Under the pieces are notes generated by a model. The model searched no databases and had not been told where the DNA came from. It worked only from the letters and a program-made list of their open reading frames with translations. The position numbers were made by a program, and so were the translations under genes. A stretch of DNA of 64,000 nt from the NCBI RefSeq assembly GCF_951801035.1, contig NZ_CATOKT010000001.1; one strand, 5' to 3'. How positions within the stretch are numbered: the stretch's first letter is position 1; every line of letters begins with the position of its first letter. Shown in pieces: positions 8,808 through 16,100 of this stretch. Origin of the DNA: Adlercreutzia sp910585575 (GTDB taxonomy: Bacteria > Actinomycetota > Coriobacteriia > Coriobacteriales > Eggerthellaceae).

Positions 8808-8823
8808 CGGATATATATAGTAC
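8808..8823. promoter_or_regulatory. NrdR box 2
   Basis: CGGATATATATAGTAC keeps the NrdR core (wAtATaTwGt); the outer bases are degenerate. Its centre lies exactly 31 bp from the centre of box 1, the three-helical-turn spacing typical of paired NrdR boxes. Confidence 0.7.
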
Positions 8824-8999
8824 TCGGAGAGGTGTTCGGTTGCAATCGAACAAGATGTGTTTTTACGCGCCGAAAAACTCCAAAACTTTTTCTCGCAAAC
8901 GGGAAACGAGGGACGGAAAGCGGACCTACAGTGCCTCCGGCAAGCAGCGCGGGGCGCGGCGCGAAGAGCCCATCAAACCTCCACTATCCTCAACGAGCA

Positions 9000-9158
9000 G
9001 CGCGGGGCGCGTCGGCGTCCCGGAGGGCACCGTCTGAACACTGATCAACAAAAAGCGAGCGCAGCTCGCCCCGTTAAAAGCATGAAGGAGCGTAGCGCCC
9101 GAGCGAAGCGAGCCAGCGGAGCGGCGCGTGCCCGCAGGGACGCCGACGCGCCCCGCGC
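9000..9158 (+). repeat. Structured intergenic repeat, type A copy 1
   Basis: A 159-bp element is bounded by perfect 21-bp inverted arms (9000-9020 and 9138-9158). Inside are the 20-mer GGAGGGCACCGTCTGAACAC (9022-9041), a small hairpin GCGAGC-gca-GCTCGC (9055-9069), and a block of about 65 bp (9076-9140) beginning AAAAGCATGAAGGAGCG. The same core blocks recur in inverted orientation at 27667-27819, where the outer arms and the small hairpin have different but self-complementary sequences. No credible ORF or ribosome-binding site is present. Confidence 0.7.
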
Positions 9159-9188
9159 GGAGGGACAAGGCAGGCCCCAACGTCGGAA

Positions 9189-9360
9189 GTTCCAGAAAGG
9201 CCCGCTTTGGTACCTGCTTCTTCGAATCGGCCAAGACGCGACCTGGCCTTTTGCGGCCACCCGCTACCAAAGACTCCGATTTTGACTGTCCAAAGGGAAC
9301 CAAACAGCGCGATCCTGGAACCTAAAGCACGGGGGAACCAAACCGCCCATTCCTGGAAGC
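9189..9360 (+). repeat. Short repeat units, type C (about 28 bp)
   Basis: Two units of the form GGGAACCAAA-N(8-9)-CTGGAACC lie at 9295-9322 and 9331-9360, and a diverged unit in the opposite orientation lies at 9189-9214. Units of the same type lie at 27492-27538, in the same order and orientation relative to the type A repeat and at a similar distance. Confidence 0.5.
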
Positions 9361-9394
9361 CGGAATGCGGCGGAACGAGCCGAAGCCGAAAGCG

Positions 9395-10303
9395 CTAGTG
9401 GCCCGTGACCACGTCCTGACCCGCCACGGTGACAGCAAGCACGCCGGTGTAGGCAGGCGTGGCGTCTCCGGCGGCACGGAGGAACTGGACGCCGGCGCCA
9501 CGGAGCACCGTAGCTGCCCCGGTCATGGTGTCGGCGCAATAGTAGGGGTTCGCATCGGTAGGAGCCTGCTGACGCGCATCGCGTTCCTTTACCACCAGCG
9601 ACACCAGCAAGCACAAGTCGGCGCCCATGGCCTCAAGCGCCTCGCGCGCCTCGGCCGCACGCTCGGCCGCCACTGCGGGACGCGCCGTCGTGGCGAAACC
9701 CGCCACCGCGGCGCCGAACTCGGCCATGACCTCCACCGCCTCACGCAGCGTGCCGCGGCCAGAGGCCAGCATGCCGTCTTCCTGGATATCGACAGAGGCG
9801 AAGATGGGCGCATCGCTTACCTTGCGCACACCCATCAGCGCGCACTTCAAATCACCGCAGGTGGTGAAGCCATTCAAGAAGAACGCATCGAAGGTGCGCC
9901 CCTCGAACAGCTGGGCAGCCCGCGCGTATTGATCGCGGTTCTCAACCAGGGAGCTCTTCGACGACGGATCGAGCGGCAGCCCGCACGGCCCCAACTCCAC
10001 CAGCACGTGTTGGGGCGTGAAGGACTCCACCGCCTCCAAGGCCGTGGCCGCCAATTGCTCGCCGCGGCCGTCCATACCCAGAGCCGCCAAACGGGCCGGG
10101 GTCAACTCGGCCGTGTCGGCAACAAAGCACTGGGGGCCAGCCACCGCCTCCAGACGATAGGCCTCCTCGATGGTTTCGGGCTCGAGCAGAAGCGCCAGCA
10201 TCTGTTCGCGCTCTCCCTCCACGCCATGGCGGCGCAGCGCACCGGCCACGGGAGAGGAGAGAACCAGCATGTCCTTGAAGAAGCGCAGCGCGATATCCGC
10301 CAT
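9395..10303 (-). CDS. Homocysteine S-methyltransferase-like protein, zinc cysteines not seen
   Basis: The 302-residue product looks like the homocysteine S-methyltransferase TIM-barrel fold (MetH N-terminal domain/BHMT): an N-terminal '(V)LSSPVAGALRRHGVE' where the family has 'LLDGAMGT-LQ-G', internal strands ending in 'DAFFLNGFTTCGD' and 'PIFASVDIQEDG', and a C-terminal 'FLRAAGDATPAYTGVLA' that aligns with the family's 'GGCCGTTPEHI-AL'. The CC pair that binds zinc in active enzymes is absent, so it may be inactive or have changed chemistry. The start was placed at MADIALRF because AAAGGA lies eight bases upstream. It stands alone between repeat-rich intergenic regions. The assignment is tentative. 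Confidence 0.5.
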   Translation of the reverse strand: MADIALRFFKDMLVLSSPVAGALRRHGVEGEREQMLALLLEPETIEEAYRLEAVAGPQCFVADTAELTPARLAALGMDGRGEQLAATALEAVESFTPQHVLVELGPCGLPLDPSSKSSLVENRDQYARAAQLFEGRTFDAFFLNGFTTCGDLKCALMGVRKVSDAPIFASVDIQEDGMLASGRGTLREAVEVMAEFGAAVAGFATTARPAVAAERAAEAREALEAMGADLCLLVSLVVKERDARQQAPTDANPYYCADTMTGAATVLRGAGVQFLRAAGDATPAYTGVLAVTVAGQDVVTGH

Positions 10304-10899
10304 GACGACCATCCTTTGCTCGAGGGATCGATGTTTGATTCCATCCTAGCGGAAGATGGACCTTTCCAGAGGGACGCGACCGCCGATTCAGCGAAAACCT
10401 CGTCCCAGGGCGAGCGGAAGCTGAGTCGGGGCGAGCGGAGCCTCGACTGCGTTGGAGCGCCCTCTACCGCTGAAATCCCTCCGTTTATATGGGGAAATGC
10501 CCCAAAGGATGACCTTCGTCATAAAATTCTAATCACGGAGTTTCGAAGTTCCCCTGCTTCGCTCCGTTCTGCTTCATACCCCTTGTGAGCAGACTGCGGC
10601 TTCAAGCCGCATTACCCCCTCCTCCGAGGCGGCGAAGTACCCCTCTTCGCCGCCTCATTCTTTTTCTCCCCTTAAGATACCTTTCGCAGATTCGGCTTAG
10701 CTGTCGCCCTCATCATTTGACCAGGACCAATTGGTCTCTGGATCCGCGGCGGCCCGAAACTGACTTCTTCTTAAGTCCGCGATTGCCCAGAGCCTGCCGT
10801 TTCCTTGCCGGCAAGCTACTCGTCTCAGAAGCACCGCCCTGTCTAGCGTCGATTTCCTCATGAGTTCGCGCTTGTTCCGCCGCCTCCGAACGTGCCCAA
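10304..10899. other. Non-coding stretch holding a candidate small RNA terminator
   Basis: No frame here has a ribosome-binding site or recognisable protein. The segment holds a short hairpin TGCGGCTT-c-AAGCCGCA (10595-10611) and a strong plus-strand terminator (10626-10668), although no plus-strand gene precedes it. A small RNA transcribed rightward is possible. Confidence 0.4.
10626..10668 (+). terminator. Orphan plus-strand Rho-independent terminator
   Basis: GAGGCGGCGAAG (10626-10637), 7-nt loop, CTTCGCCGCCTC (10645-10656), then ATTCTTTTTCTCC. The stem is perfect and the tail T-rich on the plus strand. There is no plus-strand coding sequence upstream within the intergenic region. Confidence 0.65.
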
Positions 10900-11136
10900 G
10901 GTCAAAATAAGCTCCAAGTTGAAGGTTTTGCGGGATTCGAGGCTTTTAAGGTCGAAAAACGATCGAGGCGGTGGTTCGGCGCGGAAAGCGCGCCCTAATT
11001 GGCCACGGGATGGCCAACGGGGGCGCATTTTCCATCCAATCGGCTTCTTCGAGCTCGCAAAAGCCCCGCCTCGACCGATATTCGACCTTAGTCGGCGCTT
11101 TTCGAACCAAAGCCCCGCCTCGAGGCTCTTTTGACC
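10900..11136. repeat. Inverted-repeat element, type B copy 1 (237 bp)
   Basis: The element starts GGTCAAAA and ends TTTTGACC. It contains a nested 25-nt inverted repeat (10947-10971 with 11066-11090, three mismatches) and a central hairpin with TTGGCC/GGCCAA flanked by GGAAA and TTTTCC. Blocks, order and length match the element at 53022-53257 in reverse orientation. No ORF. MITE-like, or a structured RNA/DNA element. Confidence 0.65.
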
Positions 11137-11498
11137 ACCGGGAGCAGAGCTTTTGGGCTGCCAGCAAAAAGGAGCGAAGCTTTTTCAGCTTCGCGCCTTA
11201 ACAATGCGACCCAACAGCACGAGCTGGGGAGCATGGACCCAACGACGTCGGCTTGGCAGCATGGACACCTGGGCGCCGTCAGTCTTGCCATTCCAGGCCT
11301 GGGGATGGGGAGTCGACAGCCTAAGGCCATGGTGCAGCCCTGGTTGTCCCACCCAGGGTGCGGGGCGGCGCTGCCCCAACCGTCCGGCCGCGGGACGCGG
11401 GGCCGAGCCTTCCAGCATAGGGGCACCAGCGGGGCACAGCACCCCGTCACGGGGCGCCCTCGCGTGCCGCCGGCAAGGCGACGCTACAGTCGCGCTCG
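11137..11498. other. Non-coding stretch, nothing recognised
   Basis: GC-rich sequence upstream of no recognisable minus-strand start and downstream of the small acidic protein's stop. I see no RNA gene, terminator or coding frame with a ribosome-binding site. Confidence 0.4.
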
Positions 11499-12035
11499 TT
11501 ACTCGGCCGGCTTCTCGTCGCCCTCGATGTCGGCCTCGTCGATGTCGAGGTACTTCTCCTCGATGTCTTCGTCGGCGTAGTCCACCGGCTCCTTCAGGCC
11601 TTCCATGAAGTTGGGGGCCTCGCCGATGTAGGCTGCTTCGGACTCGAAATTATAGGTGCCCTGCTCGTCAACCGTGTAAAGGTAGGCCACGGCGTAGCCC
11701 GTATCGGCGCCCGGCTCGCCGCCCTCGGCGATGATGGCGTCCTTCACGCCGTCGTCGGTCTCGATATAGCCGTCGTAGCAGAAGGCGTAGGCGCCGGCTC
11801 CGCGCGCGCCGCGCACGTTGGCCTCGGCAGCCGCGAAGCACTCCTCGGCCGAATCGCCGGGATGGGACTCGATGAACAGGTTGTCCTTCACAATAAGGGA
11901 CGTGAAGGGAATGAGGTCTTCGCCGTTGTTGATCTTCTCCTTGGCCTCGTCCAGGGAGAACACCAGCACGCGCTCGAGCTCCTCGGGGATCTCGGGGACT
12001 TCCTGGCTGTCATTTTCAATGGTGCGATCGGCCAT
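11499..12035 (-). CDS. Small acidic protein of unknown function
   Basis: This 178-residue protein is strongly acidic (runs such as 'DYADEDIEEKYLDIDEADIEGDE' at the C-terminus, given here in part) with no signal peptide or membrane segment, so it should be cytoplasmic. No family was recognised. The start is well supported: AAAGGAGG lies five bases before the ATG. The middle part ('GAYAFCYDGYIETDDG', 'GYAVAYLYTVDEQGTYNFES') reads like a compact alpha/beta domain. It is divergent from the MBL-fold gene at 12189 and appears monocistronic. Coding character is good: the frame uses GC-rich third positions and ends cleanly. Confidence 0.75.
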   Translation of the reverse strand: MADRTIENDSQEVPEIPEELERVLVFSLDEAKEKINNGEDLIPFTSLIVKDNLFIESHPGDSAEECFAAAEANVRGARGAGAYAFCYDGYIETDDGVKDAIIAEGGEPGADTGYAVAYLYTVDEQGTYNFESEAAYIGEAPNFMEGLKEPVDYADEDIEEKYLDIDEADIEGDEKPAE

Positions 12036-12188
12036 GACGGCCTCCTTTCTGACATGAGTTTGTCCCTAGTCTAGGCCAAGGGGCAGTTCGTCCATTATAG
12101 CCATTGCCTCTGTTCGACCAGAGGCGCAAAATAGGTGTCACCGTTGCTTCATCGGCTTCCCACAAAGCTACCGTAAACCAAGGATTCC

Positions 12189-13304
12189 ATGGACACACCC
12201 AGCAGTCTCATCCCCTGGCTCGACCAGCCCCACGCGGGGGAAACGCGCTCCTATGTCGATCGGCTCGGCGCCGTCCATCAGGTGCCCGTGCGTTATCCCC
12301 AGGTGACGGCCACGCCTCTGGTCGAGGCCGTCGAGGAGCTGCCCGGGCTCTACCATACGGCCTTTGCCTTGGAAGGCTTCCATTTCTGCGATCGCGTCGA
12401 TCTTTACGCCGTGGGCAACCCCCACGACGGAGGGCTTCTGGTAGACACCGGCCACTACGACTTGTGTGGCATGGACTTCCTCGACGACCTGGCTCGGGCA
12501 ACGGGTGGCACCTGGGAAAACACCGAGGTGTTCCTCACCCATCTCCACGATGACCACGCGGGCAACGTGCCCTACGTCCTGCACCAGGGCGCGCAGCGCG
12601 TGCACCGCGGTTCGTGCCGGCCCTTCGACCCGGCCGCCATCCAGCAGTTCCTTACCGTCACCGGCGCCCGCGCCGCGGGCGATGAGGAGCTCGACGAATT
12701 CGTTGCCTTCCTGCTGGGCGAGGGCAATCCGCTCTTCGAGGAATCGCCCGCCGTCCATCCCGTCAACGACGGGGCAGCCTTCGACCGCGCCAGTTGGCAT
12801 TTGGAAGTGATCGAAACGCCGGGTCACACGGCCGAGCACCGTTGCCTGCTCGACCGCGAGCGCGGCGTTCTCTTCGCCGGCGATCACCTCATCCTCGGCG
12901 CGCCCGGCGTCATGCAGCTGCAGCCCGATCAGCACTTGCTGGCCAACTATCTGGGAAGCATGACCGCCCTGCGCGGCCTTGGGCTGCAGCGCGCGCTGCT
13001 CAGCCACCACGAGGCGCTCATCGGCTCCGACGCCATCAACCGCCTGATCGACCGCATCGTAGCCACCCACCAGCGCCCCTTGGACAAAACCATGGCCATC
13101 CTGCAGGCGCAAGGGCCTGCCACGGTCCACGCCGTCACCACTGCCTACGACACCGCGCGCCCGGGCGGCTTCGCCGGCCAGCCCCGTGGCGTGCGGGCGC
13201 GGCGCGTGGCCACGCTCTTCGGCTACCTGGACTATCTCGTGGACACGGGCCGCGCGCAACGTAACCAAGACGACAACGGCGCTCTCATCTATGAAGCCGC
13301 CTAG
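12189..13304 (+). CDS. MBL-fold metallo-hydrolase
   Basis: The 371-residue enzyme has the metallo-beta-lactamase metal motif 'HLHDDHAGN', a second ligand site in 'ETPGHTAEH', the bridging aspartate in 'LFAGDHLI' and a late histidine pair in 'LLSHHEAL'. A C-terminal helical part with 'RVATLFGYLDYLV' may be a winged-helix-like tail, as in glyoxalase II-like/LACTB2 relatives. All metal ligands are present, so it should be active, most likely on a thioester, ester or phosphodiester. The substrate cannot be told. AAGGA lies four bases before the ATG. It is followed by the YhgE pair after 144 bp with its own -10-like box (GGGATAAT near 13410), so it is probably not co-transcribed. Confidence 0.85.
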   Translation: MDTPSSLIPWLDQPHAGETRSYVDRLGAVHQVPVRYPQVTATPLVEAVEELPGLYHTAFALEGFHFCDRVDLYAVGNPHDGGLLVDTGHYDLCGMDFLDDLARATGGTWENTEVFLTHLHDDHAGNVPYVLHQGAQRVHRGSCRPFDPAAIQQFLTVTGARAAGDEELDEFVAFLLGEGNPLFEESPAVHPVNDGAAFDRASWHLEVIETPGHTAEHRCLLDRERGVLFAGDHLILGAPGVMQLQPDQHLLANYLGSMTALRGLGLQRALLSHHEALIGSDAINRLIDRIVATHQRPLDKTMAILQAQGPATVHAVTTAYDTARPGGFAGQPRGVRARRVATLFGYLDYLVDTGRAQRNQDDNGALIYEAA

Positions 13305-13448
13305 CCGCTTCCGTCGGCGCGGTCCACGCCCCTCGTTCCCTTCCCCTGAACGCCAGGCCACGGGGCGTTGACAAAGCGCCCGCGCTGTCTGCTCCTTCGC
13401 TGAGCTTTGGGATAATTTTTCGCAGAAGGCAGCAGCGAGCCAAATGGG

Positions 13449-16100
13449 ATGCAGCAGGCGGTGTTCAAGCGAGCAAAGGCATATCTCGGCGTCATCTTCG
13501 CCATTTTCCTCCGGGACGTGAAACGCGTGCTGCGCAACCCCATTGCCCTCGTCGTGGTGCTGGGCATGGCGGTCATTCCCTCGGCCTACGCCTGGTACGT
13601 GGTGGCGGCCAACTGGGATCCCTACAACAACACGGCCTCCATGAAGGTGGCCGTGGCCAATGACGACAAAGGCGATGACAGCGCCGTGGCCGGCAAGCTC
13701 GACGTAGGCGCCCAGGTGGTCGACCAGCTGAAGGACAACCATGAGCTGGGCTGGGAATTCACCGATAAAGAAAGCGCCATCAACGGCGTCTACGAAGGGC
13801 GCTACTGGGCGGCCCTCGTCATTCCCGAGAACTTCAGCGAAGACTTCGCCAGCGTCTTCACAGGGCACTTCACCCAGCCGTCCCTTGATTACTACGTCAA
13901 CGAGAAGCCCTCGTCCATCGCCCCGAAAGTCACCGACGCGGGAGCCCAGGCCGTGCAGAAGGCCATCGACGAGAACTTCGTGGAAACCGTCGCCGAGAAA
14001 GTGGTGGACACCACTCAAGCGGCTGGCTCCTACGCGGAGCAGAAAGGCGACGAGTCGGAGCGCAGCCTGACTGCGGGGCTGAAAACCGCTCATAGCACCG
14101 TGATCGACACAGAAGCCGCCCTCACCTCCCTGCAAGATACCGTGAAGGAGGCGCGGCGCTCCGTGGGCCACGCCGCTGAAACCGTGGCGGGGCTCCAAGA
14201 CGACGTGCCGCACCTCCTTGAAGCCATCGGCGAATCGAAGGATTTGCTGGCCGAAACGCGGAAGGCGGCCGACACCTACGGCACCTCGCTGGCGAAGAAC
14301 GCCGTCGACGGCGCCCTCAAGCTAAGTGCCGCCGCCACCGGCGCCCAGCAGGCCCTGGGCACCGTGACGGGCGCCGTAACGCAAGCGGAAAGTCAGACCA
14401 AGGCGTCCCTCCAAGAGGCGCAGGCCCTGCTGGCGGCCAACGAGAAGCTGGTTGCGTCCCTGGCGTCCGAAGCCGACGCCAACCCCAGCGTGGCCGACGC
14501 CCTGGCCCAAGCTCAGACGGACGGAAAAGACCTGGAGAAGACCGTCAGCGCCCTTGCGTCCCTGGCCGATTCCCTTGATGCCACCAACACCGCCCTGGGC
14601 CAGGAGGCCACGGCCCTCGACCAGGCAGCCCAGAAAGGCGCTGCCTCGCTGCAGGATACCGCCAAGAGCTTCCAGTCCTCGGTGCTGCCGTCCCTCTCCG
14701 CAAGCCTCGACGACCTCGTGGAAGCCTGCGGCACCCTGCAAGGCGCGCTCACCGGGCTCAAGCCGGCCCTTTCCCAGGCGCACACGCTGCTCCAGGAGCT
14801 GGACGGCACGCTGGGCACCGCCGAGGACTCCCTGGGCACCACGGCCACCTCGCTCACGTCCATGGAGGAAAGCCTCGACCATACGCTGAAGGATCTCACC
14901 GCCCTGCAAGATTCCTCCACGGTGAAAGACTTGGCTTCCTATTTGAAGGCGAACCCCGACGACATCGGATCGTTCATGGCCGCCCCCGTCGCGCTGAAGA
15001 CCGTGCCCGTCTACCCCGTCAAGAACTACGGCAGCGGCGTGGCTCCCTTCTTCACCAACCTGGCCCTCTGGGTAGCCGGTTTCATCCTCATGGCCATCGT
15101 GCGCTTGCGCGTCGACCCGACGGGGCTGCCGAAGTTCACCCCCACTCAGGCCTACCTCGGACGCTGGCTCTTCTACGTGACCATCGGCCTGGCCCAGGGC
15201 TTCATTTGCTGCGCTGGCGACCTGCTCATGGGCATCCAGTGCGAAAACCCCGCGGCATTCATCGGGGCCGGGCTCCTTACCGTCTTCGTGGACGTGAACC
15301 TCATGTACGCCCTGGCCTATGCCTCGCGGCACATCGGGAAGGCCATCGCCGTCATTCTGCTTATCATGCAGATTCCCGGCAGCTCGGGCATGTTCCCCAT
15401 TGAGATGATGCCGGCGTTCTTCCAGGCCATCCATCCCCTGCTGCCCTTCACCTACTCCATTGACGCCATGCGCGAGGCCATCGGCGGCTTCTACGGCATG
15501 AACTATCTGAAGGACATGCTGTGCCTGGGCTTGCTCTTCGTGCCCCTGGGCTTTTTCATCGGCCTGGGCGTGGGGCGCGCCGACTTCAACCTGAACCTCA
15601 TGTTCGACGAGAAGCTGGGCGCTACCGACCTGTTCCAAGCCGAGCCTGTTACCACCAGCGCGCGGCAAGCCGCCCAGGGAGGCACCCTGCGCTACCGGAC
15701 GCGTACCCTTATGAAGGCGCTGCTCAACGCGGAAGGCTTCCGCGCCGCCCTCGCCCGACGCGCCGCCCGCTTCCAGAAGAACTACCCGCGGCTGGTGCGC
15801 ATCGGCTGGGTGGCGCTGTTCGCCCAGCCCCTTGTCACGTTCCTGATCATGGTGCTGGTGCACGCCGACGTGGACGTCCGCGTAGAGATGCTGGTGGCCA
15901 TGGTCATCGGCATTATCGTGGTGGACGCCTACCTCATTGTCATCAGCTACCTCAATACCAGCCTCACCCACCAGCTGGCCCTGGCGAACCTCAGCCCCGA
16001 CGACCTTCAGGCCGAAGCCAAGCGGCAGCTGGGTTCTTCAGCGGCAGAAGAGCCTGGTGGCTCCGAGGAGCGACGACCCCAAGGCGGTGATGGCAAGTGA
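13449..16100 (+). CDS. YhgE/Pip-type large membrane protein (ABC-2-like), first of pair
   Basis: This 883-residue protein has the YhgE/Pip layout: one N-terminal TM ending 'AYAWYVVAANWDPY', a large extracellular segment of several hundred residues rich in Ala/Thr/Ser/Leu helices, and a C-terminal ABC-2-like bundle of about five TMs ('YLGRWLFYVTIGLAQGF', 'IQIPGSSGMFPIEMMPAFF' type motifs). An extra C-terminal extension with two more TMs (about residues 780-845) is not seen in its partner. Relatives include the phage infection protein Pip and type VII secretion-related proteins; here the function is unknown. The stop overlaps the next start (GTGA), so the two are made together and may form a heteromer. 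The ribosome-binding site is weak. Confidence 0.82.
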   Translation: MQQAVFKRAKAYLGVIFAIFLRDVKRVLRNPIALVVVLGMAVIPSAYAWYVVAANWDPYNNTASMKVAVANDDKGDDSAVAGKLDVGAQVVDQLKDNHELGWEFTDKESAINGVYEGRYWAALVIPENFSEDFASVFTGHFTQPSLDYYVNEKPSSIAPKVTDAGAQAVQKAIDENFVETVAEKVVDTTQAAGSYAEQKGDESERSLTAGLKTAHSTVIDTEAALTSLQDTVKEARRSVGHAAETVAGLQDDVPHLLEAIGESKDLLAETRKAADTYGTSLAKNAVDGALKLSAAATGAQQALGTVTGAVTQAESQTKASLQEAQALLAANEKLVASLASEADANPSVADALAQAQTDGKDLEKTVSALASLADSLDATNTALGQEATALDQAAQKGAASLQDTAKSFQSSVLPSLSASLDDLVEACGTLQGALTGLKPALSQAHTLLQELDGTLGTAEDSLGTTATSLTSMEESLDHTLKDLTALQDSSTVKDLASYLKANPDDIGSFMAAPVALKTVPVYPVKNYGSGVAPFFTNLALWVAGFILMAIVRLRVDPTGLPKFTPTQAYLGRWLFYVTIGLAQGFICCAGDLLMGIQCENPAAFIGAGLLTVFVDVNLMYALAYASRHIGKAIAVILLIMQIPGSSGMFPIEMMPAFFQAIHPLLPFTYSIDAMREAIGGFYGMNYLKDMLCLGLLFVPLGFFIGLGVGRADFNLNLMFDEKLGATDLFQAEPVTTSARQAAQGGTLRYRTRTLMKALLNAEGFRAALARRAARFQKNYPRLVRIGWVALFAQPLVTFLIMVLVHADVDVRVEMLVAMVIGIIVVDAYLIVISYLNTSLTHQLALANLSPDDLQAEAKRQLGSSAAEEPGGSEERRPQGGDGK

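Noticed and set aside
8789..9325. Several small frames in the repeat-rich gap after nrdD
   Set aside because: Arg/Ala-rich products that arise from the structured repeats; no ribosome-binding sites and the two repeat copies do not keep the frame.
10304..10450. A cobalamin or SAM riboswitch ahead of the methyltransferase-like gene
   Set aside because: I looked for the conserved blocks on the minus strand and found none; the leader before its ribosome-binding site has no matching structure.
10585..11202. Small plus-strand frames across the terminator and type B element
   Set aside because: They cross a strong terminator and inverted repeats and match nothing; the second B copy does not preserve them.
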